From Butyrivibrio sp. (GTDB lineage: Bacteria; Bacillota; Clostridia; Lachnospirales; Lachnospiraceae), in contig JAILJR010000010.1 of assembly GCA_024694565.1 (NCBI GenBank), forward strand, positions 1 to 64,000: 64,000 nucleotides of DNA, read 5' to 3'. Numbering within the stretch: position 1 is the first letter of the stretch; every line of letters begins with the position of its first letter. The position numbers and the translations under genes are program-made. Positions 33,215-43,132 of this stretch are shown here, piece after piece. The notes beneath the pieces were generated by a model. It made no database searches, was not told the DNA's origin, and worked only from the letters and a program-made list of their open reading frames with translations.

Positions 33215-33898
33215 TTAAGCCTTTTTTGCGCCGTACTCAGCGTAGTATGCGTCGATTGATTTCTTAATATCCTTGGTAAGAAGAATCTCACCGTCTATTG
33301 GTCTGTTATAAAGATATGAGACAACATCATCCATTGTAACGATGGAATGTGCCGAGAATCCGTACCTCTCTCTGATCTCGTCAAGGGCGCTCATATCTGA
33401 GTCCTGTCCCTTCTCCTGTCTGTTTAGAGACACCATGAGTCCCACAATGTCGCAGTCGGCCTGTGCCTGAATGATGGGCACGGTCTCCTCGATGGACTTG
33501 CCGGAGGTGGTCACATCCTCAATGATCAGGACTCTGTCGCTGTCACGGAGCTTGGAGCCAAGAAGAATTCCCTTGTCGCCATGATCCTTGATCTCTTTTC
33601 TGTTTGAACAGTACCTTATCTCTCTGCCATAGAGCTCACTGATTGCAACACTTGTAACTACTGCAAGCGGAATGCCCTTGTAAGCAGGTCCGAATAATAC
33701 GTCAAATTCCAGTCCAAAGGTATCATGAATAGCCCTTGCATAATAATTGCCCAGTTTCCTTAGCTGTGATCCTGTCACATAGGCTCCTGCATTCATGAAA
33801 AATGGAGACTTGCGTCCACTCTTCAATGTGAACTCGCCAAACTTGAGCACATTGCTGTCTACCATAAACTCTATGAATTCTTCCTTGTACCTTTCCAT
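33215..33898 (-). CDS. pyrE: Orotate phosphoribosyltransferase
   Basis: 227 residues with the type I PRTase fold: LKFGEFTLKSGRKSPFFMNA at the substrate end, FGPAYKGIPLAVVTSVAISE, and the PRPP-binding loop VLIIEDVTTSGKS. It forms OMP from orotate in pyrimidine synthesis. AAAGGAG precedes the ATG. It has its own promoter just upstream (33961-33989) and lies apart from other pyr genes in this window. Confidence 0.96.
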   Translation of the reverse strand: MERYKEEFIEFMVDSNVLKFGEFTLKSGRKSPFFMNAGAYVTGSQLRKLGNYYARAIHDTFGLEFDVLFGPAYKGIPLAVVTSVAISELYGREIRYCSNRKEIKDHGDKGILLGSKLRDSDRVLIIEDVTTSGKSIEETVPIIQAQADCDIVGLMVSLNRQEKGQDSDMSALDEIRERYGFSAHSIVTMDDVVSYLYNRPIDGEILLTKDIKKSIDAYYAEYGAKKA

Positions 33899-33960
33899 TA
33901 CTTCTAAGCTCCTTTATTTGTCTAAGGTTTCATGCCCTTCCCGGCAATCTTACATAGATT

Positions 33961-33989
33961 ATAATACCATGTACTGATTTATGCATCAA
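33961..33989 (-). promoter_or_regulatory. Promoter of pyrE
   Basis: On the minus strand TTGATG (-35) and TATTAT (-10) are 17 bases apart, with TGG directly before the -10. The start would fall about 56 bases before pyrE. The boxes begin ten bases from the end of palindromic element D, which therefore directly abuts the promoter. Confidence 0.7.
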
Positions 33990-33999
33990 AAAAATATTA

Positions 34000-34209
34000 A
34001 TGAGTTGTCCGACAAAAGTTCGCCAGGCCGGCTCCGGCTGTGCATATTGCACAATAGGCTGAGATGCCCTATGAGCTCGTCGGTACTTAGGCACCGTATT
34101 TTGGTGCCTTAGTACCGCTACGAAGCGAAAGGAGCGAAAGCGTGCCCGAAGTGATTGTACAATATGCACAGTCGGGGCCGGACTGGTGAGCTTTTGTCAG
34201 ACGATTCAT
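34000..34209 (+). repeat. Palindromic element D (210 bp)
   Basis: Outer arms are alpha type (34001-34024, TGAGTTGTCCGACAAAAG and on; 34185-34208) with five transitions between them, four of which keep G-T pairing. Inner arms GGCTGTGCATATTGCACAA and TTGTACAATATGCACAG pair. The core at 34081-34117 has stem AGGCACC and loop GTATTTT. It lies between the dead channel gene and the pyrE promoter. Confidence 0.9.
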
Positions 34210-34217
34210 ATTAATAG

Positions 34218-36809
34218 TCAGTTCATGGAAATTCCATTGTTGTCAAAGAGAAGCTTGATTTCACGGCGTAACGCTTTTGAAGCCTTCCTCCGCTTGGCTG
34301 GAACCGTAAAGAGGCTGATGCTCAGCTTTAAGTTGAAGTCATCGATTGCGCTGACGCCTGTGTATTTTGGTGCTTTGACAAGTCCCGGAATTCTGTCTTT
34401 CATAAGGGGCAGCTCTGTTTTCAGAAGACTTTCTACCTTCTTAAAGTCTGCATTAAATGAGAGCGGTATCTTGACTGACTCAAGAGCCACTTCTCCTCCG
34501 CCGTTGATGATATCCCTGATATTTGAATTACTGAAGATCTTGGTGTCAACTCCGAACTTGGCAAGTCCGATATACAGGAAAAGAATGGCACAGCCATATT
34601 TTAAAGCGTTGCGCAAAAGAAGAAGGATCGTCTCGTACTGCAGGTCTGAAACCTTGGCAAGGCGATACAATATCTGATTGACAATCTCCTGGTAAAAATA
34701 CAGAACGCAGATCAGGAAAAGACAATATGAAACAGAAAACATATTAACGCCCTTTTCCCAGTTTCCGCCCAATATGTAAGCAAAGCCGTCTATTTCATTG
34801 GCCTTTGCTCCAATCGCTGCCGCAGTGCTTCCATATATTACGAGAATTGCCGAAAGCACGAATAAGATCCAGTAAACAATTTTCCATGTGCGCATTTCAG
34901 GTGTCTGCTTATCCTTGGGAATTGAACTCTGAGGCTTCCAGCGGTTTTCAAAGCCGCTCTTATCCTGGACCTCAATTACGCTGGTGATCCTGCCCAAAAA
35001 GCTTTCTTCATCAACTTCTTCATTTTCCGTACCCTTCGCTTTTACAGCTTCAGGCACTGCTTTCCCTGCCTCTTTAGCCTTTTCTGATTCCTCAAGCACC
35101 GTCCTGTAAGCAGGTACAGCAACAGCGTAGAACAGAATATACGCAACTATGCTGCACAGCATTATCCTTATCGCAATTAGTAATGCAGTGAAATTATCAC
35201 TATCCCTGCAAAGAGGAATAAGATAAAGGTCTTCTGTCTCACTGACTCCAACGTAATACGTGACTCCGTTCAGAGTGGCGGCGCCGTTATAGCCGCCCTT
35301 TATAGCCCTGATGTCGCCCCCGAGTTCCTCGACACTGCTGTTTACAAATCCGAGGCCCGTTGTTGCCGCAATTGTCATATCGCTCTTGTTTATGGCAATG
35401 GCATAATCCGGAAGTCCGATTACCAGTACATCCAGAACCGCCTGTATATCAATCGGTTCAAGGAGCCTTTCCCTGAGAGCCGGATCAATGGCAATCTGAA
35501 CAAAGCCATCTGCAAGATCATTCTCATCACGGATGCTCACACCTATATACTGCCTGTACTCTCCGCTGGACTCATCCTTTTGCGGTTTCTGGATTATGTA
35601 GTCTCTGCCATCAAGAAGTGGTCTGAAGGCGTAGGACTGATCCTCGGGATCATCACTTATTTCAAAATGGTCATAGGGAGAGTTTGTGACCAGAACCTTT
35701 CCGTTTTTATCAAAGACATAGATGTACTGGACATCAAGCTCCTTTGAATACTCTGCAAGATCCTTCCTTGTAAGGTTTTCTTTTCCCTTACCCTGGACCA
35801 GCTTTGAAGCGAGCCTGCACTGTTCAAGATACTGCTTATCAAGCCATGCAGATAACACCTTGCTGTAGCTTCTGTAGGTATTCAGAGTCTCAACTGCAAC
35901 CTGGGCGTGCTTGTTCATAGTAACAAGATCGCTGGTCATTGTTGTCATCGTCTGATAATACCAGGTGATCAGAAACAGCACTACCACACCGATAACAGAG
36001 TAGGACAAAAGTTTATTTGCAAAAATCTTATGCGCTTCCTTGTGATACTCCAGAGCAAATCCGATATAGCAGACAAGTACCCATCCGATGCAGAAGAAAA
36101 TCAGGGTTGAAATCAGGCAGCTGGAGGTCACAAAATAGATTACATCCCGCAGCGACACGCCGCACAGAATGCAGGTATCCTTATACAAAAATGCAGTACC
36201 GATCAATCCCTGATCAAGAGGGCTTACTCTGTTTTCGGGATCTTCGTTTCTTCCTAATATAGTTGCAGGGATAAAGTAAATATAATCATCTGAAATGTCA
36301 GACTCTTTGATATTTCCTTTAAGCTCCTCCAGATCGGGGAGATTTATTTTTTTCGCAGCCTCCCCCAGGATTCTGAGCCTCTTTCCTACGCAGCGCTCAT
36401 CGGGATGGGCCAGAATAGTGAGGTCGTCCTTTGACACAACCATGACATGTCCGTTTCTTCCGACACGAAGCCTGGTTATCCTGTTCATCCAGGAAAGCGT
36501 CTTATCAATGACACTTTCTACGTCTTCACTCTTATCGTCCGCAGCAGCCTTTAATTCCTCCGGATTGTTCTTGTAGACAGTCTGGCGGCTTTTTTCAAGA
36601 TTTTCACTGATCTGTCTTATGGCATTTTCATTTTCCTCAAGCTGCGGAAGAATCTTTGACACCTGGATGATGGCCCGGTTCACCTGCGGTACCAGCCGTG
36701 ACTCAAAATTCCAAAGATAAAAGAACTATGACAGGCACAAAAAAAATGCCGTAAAAACAGCAAGTATTGTATATAATATCGTTTTGGTACGTATGATTGT
36801 GTTTTTCAT
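34218..36809 (-). pseudogene. Disrupted Cache-MscS-type channel gene
   Basis: The natural start is the ATG at 36809 (behind GGGGGTGG), giving MKNTIIRTKTILYTILAVFT and then an in-frame TAG at 36726-36728. Reading resumes in the same frame without interruption for 821 residues to 34218. The body has paired extracellular sensor-like regions (RNGHVMVVSKDDLTILAHPD; VQYIYVFDKNGKVLVTNSP), about eight membrane helices and a C-terminal MscS-like domain (KIPLSFNADFKKVESLLKTE). The MscS pore helix and beta domain are missing: FGVDTK runs straight into IFSNSNIRDIING near 34540, consistent with a deletion between two DTK-encoding repeats. Two independent lesions argue for a pseudogene. Confidence 0.82.
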
Positions 36810-36866
36810 TCCACCCCCTGCAGTGAATTGCAGCCTTCATCCGGAGATGAAGGCCCGCCCTGCTTT

Positions 36867-38600
36867 CTATCGTTTGCGCTTATGTTTTCTTCTGGCTAAG
36901 ATCTTGAGCCCGATATTCCTTATCACGAGAAATGCTGTTGTTACCATGGCAAAAGAAAAGCCAATTGCACCAAGGATGGGAATTCCAAAAAACCTTGGTT
37001 CCATCTGTGTCATGCACATGACACTGGAGGAAATGAGAAGTGCGGCAATTCCAAGACCGATAACGATGTTCCTTATAGAAGCATAGATGAGCTCTCCGAA
37101 TTCCTTGGAGGCATTCAGCGTCAGATTTACCTTGCTCTGTCCGGCCAGGTACTCGTGCATGGCCTGGGCCGCAAGTGAAGGCAGCTCAATGCTGTTATCT
37201 GCAGCTCTGTACAAAGCACGGCCATATTTCATCATCTCTTCACGGATATCAATATTCTCAAGAAATTCATCAGTCACCCTGGCTGATGCAATCTGGAGCA
37301 TATTGATCTCGGGACTTATTGTCGCCAGCACTCCCTGGACATGGGAAAGACCTCTTGCAAGAAGGGTCATTCCGTGAGGAAATGCTATGCCATTGTCCTT
37401 CATTATATCCATCAGCGTCTGCAGGGCACCCGCAAGGTCAAGACTTCCAAAGGACACTGAACCATACTGATCAATGAACGCCTTTATTGCAGCATAGAGT
37501 CTGTCCCTGTCAGGTGTTCCGTTCACCTGCCCTATATCGATGACCGCATTGGTGACTGCCTGAATGTCATGCAGGGCTATTCCCTGAACGCCCCTTACCA
37601 TGATGCGCCTGTCCCTCTCAGAGAGCCGTCCCATCATTCCCATGTCGATCCAGATTATCTTGCCATCCCGTATCCTGACGTTCCCGGGGTGTGGGTCTGC
37701 ATGGAAGAAGCCGTCATTCATGACCTGCTTGATGAAATTGTTTACAAACTTCTCTCCTATCTCATCAAGGTCATACCCATGGGTGGTGAGGTATTCCACA
37801 TCATCTATGGCGCAGCCGTCAATATACTCCATGACAAGTACCTTGTCAGTGGAATACTCCGTAAACATCTTTGGGCAGCCCACATAGTTGATGCCGGCAT
37901 TTTTCCTGGTAAAGTCTGCAATATTGCAGGCCTCGGTAAAAAAGTCCATCTCCTCCTTGGCCACATCCCACATCTCATCCAATACCATGTTGAGGTCGAC
38001 GATATTCTTGAGGTCACCGACGGGAGGCATCAGCCTTACGACCTTGTGAAGCAGGCTGATATCGCGGCTCATTATCTCATAGACACCCCTGCGCTGAACC
38101 TTTATTATGACATCTTCGATTCCGTCTTCAGAGGAGACATTCTTAAGACGCGCCCTGTGAACCTGTGCTATGGAGGCTGAACCAAGCGGCTTTTCATCTA
38201 TCCACTCATAAATATCCGTGTAGGGACAGCCGTAGGATTCCTCCAGCACCTGTATCATCTCATCGAAGGGCATCGGAGGAACATCATAATTGAGCTTGGC
38301 AAGCTCATCACAATAGCGCTTGGGCAAAATATCCGAATGCATGGACATGAGCTGACCTATCTTTATATAAGTAGGTCCCAGCTCCTCCAGTATGATGCGC
38401 ATCTTCTCGGGGGATATCCCGCGTGTTATTTTGTTTTTGGAAAGGACAGCCCTGATCTCTCTGAATCTGGTGCTGTCCTCTGCACTTCTTTCTCTATCGG
38501 TCTTACTCTCAGAGGCTTTGTTCTTTTCCGCTTCTGCCTTGTCAGCCTGTGCGTCGGCAAACTTCCTCATCGTTTTGACCATTTTTGATAAATCAGCCAT
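36867..38600 (-). CDS. UbiB/ABC1-family protein kinase-like ATPase
   Basis: 577 residues. A charged N-terminal segment is followed by the family's LGPTYIKIGQLMSMHSDILP (KxGQ motif), the ATP-binding lysine region VIIKVQRRGVYEIMSRDISL, catalytic-loop NDGFFHADPHPGNVRIRDGK and IIWIDMGMMGRLSERDRRIM (DxG-like). Two C-terminal membrane helices follow (SIRNIVIGLGIAALLISSSV and LGAIGFSFAMVTTAFLVI). Family members act as atypical ATPases linked to isoprenoid or lipid metabolism. It follows the phasin-like gene by five bases, so the pair forms an operon, an association I have seen in other Firmicutes. Confidence 0.92.
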   Translation of the reverse strand: MADLSKMVKTMRKFADAQADKAEAEKNKASESKTDRERSAEDSTRFREIRAVLSKNKITRGISPEKMRIILEELGPTYIKIGQLMSMHSDILPKRYCDELAKLNYDVPPMPFDEMIQVLEESYGCPYTDIYEWIDEKPLGSASIAQVHRARLKNVSSEDGIEDVIIKVQRRGVYEIMSRDISLLHKVVRLMPPVGDLKNIVDLNMVLDEMWDVAKEEMDFFTEACNIADFTRKNAGINYVGCPKMFTEYSTDKVLVMEYIDGCAIDDVEYLTTHGYDLDEIGEKFVNNFIKQVMNDGFFHADPHPGNVRIRDGKIIWIDMGMMGRLSERDRRIMVRGVQGIALHDIQAVTNAVIDIGQVNGTPDRDRLYAAIKAFIDQYGSVSFGSLDLAGALQTLMDIMKDNGIAFPHGMTLLARGLSHVQGVLATISPEINMLQIASARVTDEFLENIDIREEMMKYGRALYRAADNSIELPSLAAQAMHEYLAGQSKVNLTLNASKEFGELIYASIRNIVIGLGIAALLISSSVMCMTQMEPRFFGIPILGAIGFSFAMVTTAFLVIRNIGLKILARRKHKRKR

Positions 38601-38605
38601 TCAGA

Positions 38606-38905
38606 TCACTCTTTATTCTCAGCTTTTGCAATAGTGTCCTTCAGTTTTGCCAGTTCATCTGCAGAGAGCTTTTGAACAAGATTGTCAAGATCAGGCTTCT
38701 TTTCTTCTTTCTTCTCTTCCTTCTTATCCTTGGACTCCATTATGGTGTGCTTAAGTTCCTTGTTGAGAGCCTTGCCCTGGTCTACGGCCTGCTCCCCCTT
38801 TTCAATCATCTCGTCGAGGAGCTCTCCTGTCTTCTCAGCTGTGAGAGCCACTGCTCCGACTCCTGCAAGAAACACTTTCCTCAGTCCCTCTGTTAAATTG
38901 TCCAT
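38606..38905 (-). CDS. Phasin-like helical protein
   Basis: 99 residues: MDNLTEGLRKVFLAGVGAVA, TAEKTGELLDEMIEKGEQAV, then a Lys/Glu-rich stretch (KDKKEEKKEEKK) and LSADELAKLKDTIAKAENKE. The first 50 residues match the PhaF/poly(3-hydroxyalkanoate) granule protein-like pattern of amphipathic helices. It has an AGGAGG site and immediately precedes the UbiB-type gene. No polymer synthase is present here, so a granule role is not implied; it may organise the UbiB protein at the membrane. Confidence 0.78.
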   Translation of the reverse strand: MDNLTEGLRKVFLAGVGAVALTAEKTGELLDEMIEKGEQAVDQGKALNKELKHTIMESKDKKEEKKEEKKPDLDNLVQKLSADELAKLKDTIAKAENKE

Positions 38906-39030
38906 GATAATTCCTCCTTTTTTGTTTTTGATATATACAGATCAGAAGATCTCATATAACTGTACCGATACGATGAATAATAAAAAGAACATCAATAAAC
39001 CGTACAATAATAAGTCATACGGTTCACAGA

Positions 39031-39405
39031 CTAAAAGAACAGCGCCCAGAGCTTGGGAAAAAATATGATACCGCCAATTACTGCTGCCATAATTGCGCTC
39101 ATGAGTACCGCACCGGCAGCTGCGTCCTTGGCCTTTTTGGCAAGGGGCCTACGCTCTTCGGTGACCAGATCCACTGTGGCTTCCAGCGCAGTATTAACCA
39201 GCTCAAGACTCATCACAAGTCCAAAGAGCACAATGCAAAAGAGCCACTCAACCAGCGAGATATGCAGTATAAAGCCAAAGATCACAACAAGTATCGTGAC
39301 CGCACAGTGAATCTGCATATTCCTCTCGTGAAGGATTGTATTTCCTATACCCTGAAAAGCGTAGCCAAAACTTTCAATTAAACTGATCTTGTTAGAATTT
39401 TTCAT
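39031..39405 (-). CDS. dgkA: Diacylglycerol/undecaprenol kinase
   Basis: 124 residues with the DgkA pattern: three membrane helices, an N-terminal amphipathic stretch (SFGYAFQGIGNTILHERNMQ), and the catalytic signature VMSLELVNTALEATVDLVTE followed by AKKAKDAAAGAVLMSAIMAA. In Gram-positive bacteria this class phosphorylates undecaprenol or diacylglycerol in the membrane using ATP. It is a single gene between the phasin/UbiB pair and the signalling operon. The symbol is by family; the lipid substrate is not decided by sequence. Confidence 0.9.
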   Translation of the reverse strand: MKNSNKISLIESFGYAFQGIGNTILHERNMQIHCAVTILVVIFGFILHISLVEWLFCIVLFGLVMSLELVNTALEATVDLVTEERRPLAKKAKDAAAGAVLMSAIMAAVIGGIIFFPKLWALFF

Positions 39406-39472
39406 ATTCCGGTCTCTTCTCTCATAATAGTCTCCGAAATAACACTAAACTCATTTTATCATATAAATTGCC

Positions 39473-39531
39473 TGATGTTGAGGGCAAAAGTCATCTGGGG
39501 CTCCGGAGAGGCTACAATTCAGTGGTCAGCC
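39473..39531. repeat. Hybrid fragment of two palindromic-element arms
   Basis: Bases 39473-39506 (TGATGTTGAGGGCAAAAGTC and on) resemble the left arm of element A. After six bases, 39513-39531 (TACAATTCAGTGGTCAGCC) match the left arm of element B exactly. No right arms or core remain. Two arm types from distant loci are joined here, just beyond the stop of the hybrid-kinase operon. Confidence 0.75.
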
Positions 39532-39541
39532 AGCCGGAACA

Positions 39542-42500
39542 CTAGTCCTTGAGTCTTCCTATTTCATTCAATATCGTCCTCATGCCATCAAGATCCTCTG
39601 CATCGAGCCTTTCCTTCAGCCGTGCGAATACACTGCTGTCGGATTCGGGGAGAGTGTAGTCGGAAAGTTCGTTGAAGGTTCCTTTGAGGGCGGAGATGTT
39701 TTTCTGCTTTACGCCCTCACTTACTGCTTCATACATGCATTCAAGGAGGAAATCATTTATCCCGGCTGCGGGGTGAGGGGACTTTTCTTCAATTGTCAGA
39801 AGATCAGGCTCCTCCTGCACATCCTGCCCTTTGAACAGCTCTGACAGCGGCTCCCTAAAGCCCATCAGCTCATCAATCAGCTCCTTGTGGTGGGCGCTTA
39901 TAAATTCTGCATCATTTTCTTTTCCTGCCATTTCAAGCGCCCTGGCATCCTCAGAGAGCTTAAGTGCTCCCACCAGTTTTGCTGAGCTCTTTAGCGCATG
40001 AACCTTGATGGTGTAGTTCTCGATATCACCGCTGTCATAGTAGCCCGAAAGCTCTTTTGCCTTTGGTTCTATGGAATCATAAAAGATCTTCAGCACCGTC
40101 CTGAAGGACTCCTCCGAGCCGCTGTTTTCGATGGCCACCTCGGGGTCTATTCCTTCTATATTAAAGTACCATGCATCTTCGCCTTTTGCTCTATCTGATG
40201 ATACGGATCTGTCCGCGGCATATGCAGCTCTTCCATTTGCATCATCTGAAAATCCGGCTTTGTTCGTGGCATATGCAGCTCTTCCATTTGCATATTCTGA
40301 AACCCCGGATCTGTCCGCGGCACTTTCATAGGCTTTATCCTGCCCGTCGCCGCTGTTTTCATAAACATATTCGCCGTCAGGTTCGGCAGTATCAGTTTCT
40401 TCTGCATCACTGTCTTCGTCGGTAAATATCAGCTTGCCAATATTGTAGGGTGCTTCTGTCTTCTCCAGATACAACAGTCCAAAGGAGCCGGCGCCCACGC
40501 TGAGGGACAGGGCTGCAGAGGACTTCTGGAAGATGATCCTGTCAAAGGAAAATCTCCCCTCAATACGCTTTTTTATTCTCTCGAGGGTCTCTGCCTGAAC
40601 ACCCGAATAGGTCACAAACAGAAGCTCCGGGTCAGGATTTCCCCACTTGGGCAGTGCATAGTCAACATAGCGGTCATAGCTCTTTTCCCTGTTGCCGAGC
40701 TTGATCCTGTCGACCTTTATTGTGTCGTTGTTCACAAGAATAAAGGGCTTTAAGCCGATGGAGGTCATGATCTCATAGATGCCTCTTCCAACAAAGCCGC
40801 GCCTGAACAGTATTCCCGGGTCACTGGACATGAAGCTGCAGTGGATGTTTTTCTTCATCCTGGTCAGCTCCGAGATTATTCCTGCCGGAGTCAGACCCTG
40901 CACTGACATATTGTAGGCGATCAGTGTCAACATTCCTACGGAACTTGAATTGAAGCCTGAGTTAAATACAAAAACATTTCCATATCCCTTTGAAGCTTCC
41001 TTTGCCCTCTCATACTCCTTGCTGATGCAGCTTCCAAGAGTGATGTATATGACCTGATGTGCCTTTTTGAGTTCCTTTGCAAAAAAGTACTCGAATTCCT
41101 CCACCGTCGGAGGCTCTGACACAAAGCTCTTGCCTTCATTCATATACCTTATGATCTCATCAGACTCCACCTCTATGCCGTCATAGTACTCCCTGCCATC
41201 CACATGGATCCTGAAGGGGATGATGTCTATCTGAAGATCCCTCAGGGTCTTTTCCGGAAGGTCGCACATGCTGTTGGTCGCAATGATGACAGGTGTCTTC
41301 TTGTTGTACCCCTTTGCTGTGTTCATCCTTGTCCTGTCAGCACCCTGGCCGGAGGAATATATTATCTTCGACTCAGGGAGATGTGCAGCTATCATCTCCT
41401 CGAGCTGCTGCCCTGATACAGGCTTTAAAAGATACCCGTCAAAGCCGCTGACCCTGTAGAGCTCCCTGTTCTCCGAGCCCGCATTGGCTGTAAGGACTAT
41501 TATCGGCGCATGGTTATTGAGCCCGCCTGTCTGCTTTCTTATGCGCTGCAGGCACTCTATGCCATCCATCTGCTGCATCAGGTGATCCATCAGTATAATG
41601 TCGTACCTCTTACCCATAGTCATCATGAGAGCAGCTTCGCCCGAGGTCACTGTGTCAACCGTGATACCCGTCCCATCTAAAAGCTTCTTCTCAACCTCAA
41701 GGTTCATCTCATTGTCGTCCACTATCAGAATCCTTGCATCGGCTGCAACAAACGAGGCCTCGTGTCTTCCTGTCCTGTTCGTGCTGCTATAGCCGGTGAT
41801 GCTTATGTCACCTACAGCCTGAGGGTTTGATACCTTCTGCCACAGTGACACCGTAAACGCGGAGCCCTGTCCATACACGCTGCTGACAGATATGCTTCCG
41901 CCCATAAGGTCAAGGAGCTGCTTCACTATGGAAAGACCCAGTCCGGTGCCCTCGATCTTTCTGTTTTTCTCCTCATCTGCCCTTTGGAAGGCGTCAAAAA
42001 GATATGGAATGGCTTCCTGCCTGATGCCCATGCCCGTATCAGAGACTATCATGGTAAGAAGGATACTGTCATCCTTGATATCATCTTTCTCAACCTGAAG
42101 CGTTACTGTGCCCTCTTTGGTGTACTTGACGGCATTGTTCAGAAGGTTTACAAGGATCTGCTTGATCCTTACTTCGTCGCCAAAGAGCTCCCTGGGTATC
42201 GAGGGATCGATCTGCACCTTCAGCTCAAGCCCTTTTTGCTCGGCGCGAAGCCATATCATATTGACGATCTCGGAGAACATGGACTCAACCTCATAGTTGA
42301 CGGGGATGATGTCCATCTTTCCGGCTTCGATCTTAGACACATCCAGGATGTCGTTGACAAGGGCAAGGAGCATTCTTCCTGCGCCCTGGATATTTCCGGC
42401 ATCCTTTCTGATCTCCTCTGAGGCATCCTCCTGACGCAGGATTATCTCATTGAGACCGAGGATTGAATTTATCGGCGTTCTTATCTCATGGCTCATACTG

Positions 42501-43132
42501 GAAAAGAAGCGGTTCTGAGACATGTTGAGCTCTTCATACTTTCTGGCTTCTTCCCTGGCCCTCTTATTTTCATCCCTGAATAGCCGCTCAACAAACCAGA
42601 CCATGAGACAGCACACTATTCCCACCTGGACCATTGACAGCAGTGAGTCAATGTGAAACAGCTCATTGTTGTGATCCGTGATCAGCTCAGGATGGTAATA
42701 GTCTATGGAATAAAGGATAACAGACTCCGCCGTCAGTATCATCAGCATGATAGGACGCCATTTTCCGGTAAGCACAAGGCCGGAGTAAAGATAGGCAAAA
42801 ATGATCCACATTACCGCTCCGCCCCTAATTCCTCCGCTGGTGAAAAAAACGGTCGGAAGAGTCACAAAAACAAAGCCCAGCACTATAAGTCTTACCGCCA
42901 GGTTTACACGATTCTTCCGCACGCACAGCACAGTAATGACAGGCACAATTATCATTGTTCCAATAAGGGTGATGATCTCTATTCTGTTTTCACCAAAGAT
43001 AAGGTCTCCAATAAGGGCAATGACTGCCATGAACTCAGTCACCATGGTGAGAAGGAAAAATGTGCGTTCCCTCTGGCTTCTCCCCGGATCAGTAAGGCCC
43101 TTTGCCACGCTCTTAAATAGCTTCGCGATCAC
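39542..43132 (-). CDS. Hybrid histidine kinase with receiver, DegV and HPt domains
   Basis: 1196 residues. Six or so membrane helices (20-182) precede a HisKA domain with His215 in SSMSHEIRTP. An HATPase domain (315-435: ILVNLLNNAVKYTKEG, DTGMGI, GTGLGLSIVKQ) follows, then a receiver with Asp516 in DIILMDHLMQ and Lys570 in YLLKPVSG. A full-length DegV fatty-acid-binding domain occupies about 614-895 (VIIATNSMCDLPEKTLRDLQ, VIYITLGSCISKEYERAKEA, SFGLLYLEKTE). A linker has two ANGRAAYA repeats, and an HPt domain has His1045 in VHALKSSAKLVGA. DegV proteins present bound fatty acids to FakA kinase; fused here it may sense lipid state. Its start overlaps the preceding hybrid kinase by four bases. 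Confidence 0.88.
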   Translation of the reverse strand: MIAKLFKSVAKGLTDPGRSQRERTFFLLTMVTEFMAVIALIGDLIFGENRIEIITLIGTMIIVPVITVLCVRKNRVNLAVRLIVLGFVFVTLPTVFFTSGGIRGGAVMWIIFAYLYSGLVLTGKWRPIMLMILTAESVILYSIDYYHPELITDHNNELFHIDSLLSMVQVGIVCCLMVWFVERLFRDENKRAREEARKYEELNMSQNRFFSSMSHEIRTPINSILGLNEIILRQEDASEEIRKDAGNIQGAGRMLLALVNDILDVSKIEAGKMDIIPVNYEVESMFSEIVNMIWLRAEQKGLELKVQIDPSIPRELFGDEVRIKQILVNLLNNAVKYTKEGTVTLQVEKDDIKDDSILLTMIVSDTGMGIRQEAIPYLFDAFQRADEEKNRKIEGTGLGLSIVKQLLDLMGGSISVSSVYGQGSAFTVSLWQKVSNPQAVGDISITGYSSTNRTGRHEASFVAADARILIVDDNEMNLEVEKKLLDGTGITVDTVTSGEAALMMTMGKRYDIILMDHLMQQMDGIECLQRIRKQTGGLNNHAPIIVLTANAGSENRELYRVSGFDGYLLKPVSGQQLEEMIAAHLPESKIIYSSGQGADRTRMNTAKGYNKKTPVIIATNSMCDLPEKTLRDLQIDIIPFRIHVDGREYYDGIEVESDEIIRYMNEGKSFVSEPPTVEEFEYFFAKELKKAHQVIYITLGSCISKEYERAKEASKGYGNVFVFNSGFNSSSVGMLTLIAYNMSVQGLTPAGIISELTRMKKNIHCSFMSSDPGILFRRGFVGRGIYEIMTSIGLKPFILVNNDTIKVDRIKLGNREKSYDRYVDYALPKWGNPDPELLFVTYSGVQAETLERIKKRIEGRFSFDRIIFQKSSAALSLSVGAGSFGLLYLEKTEAPYNIGKLIFTDEDSDAEETDTAEPDGEYVYENSGDGQDKAYESAADRSGVSEYANGRAAYATNKAGFSDDANGRAAYAADRSVSSDRAKGEDAWYFNIEGIDPEVAIENSGSEESFRTVLKIFYDSIEPKAKELSGYYDSGDIENYTIKVHALKSSAKLVGALKLSEDARALEMAGKENDAEFISAHHKELIDELMGFREPLSELFKGQDVQEEPDLLTIEEKSPHPAAGINDFLLECMYEAVSEGVKQKNISALKGTFNELSDYTLPESDSSVFARLKERLDAEDLDGMRTILNEIGRLKD

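Noticed and set aside
37569-38180. Plus-strand frame of 203 codons opposite the UbiB gene
   Set aside because: It is antisense to conserved kinase motifs; length alone does not support it.
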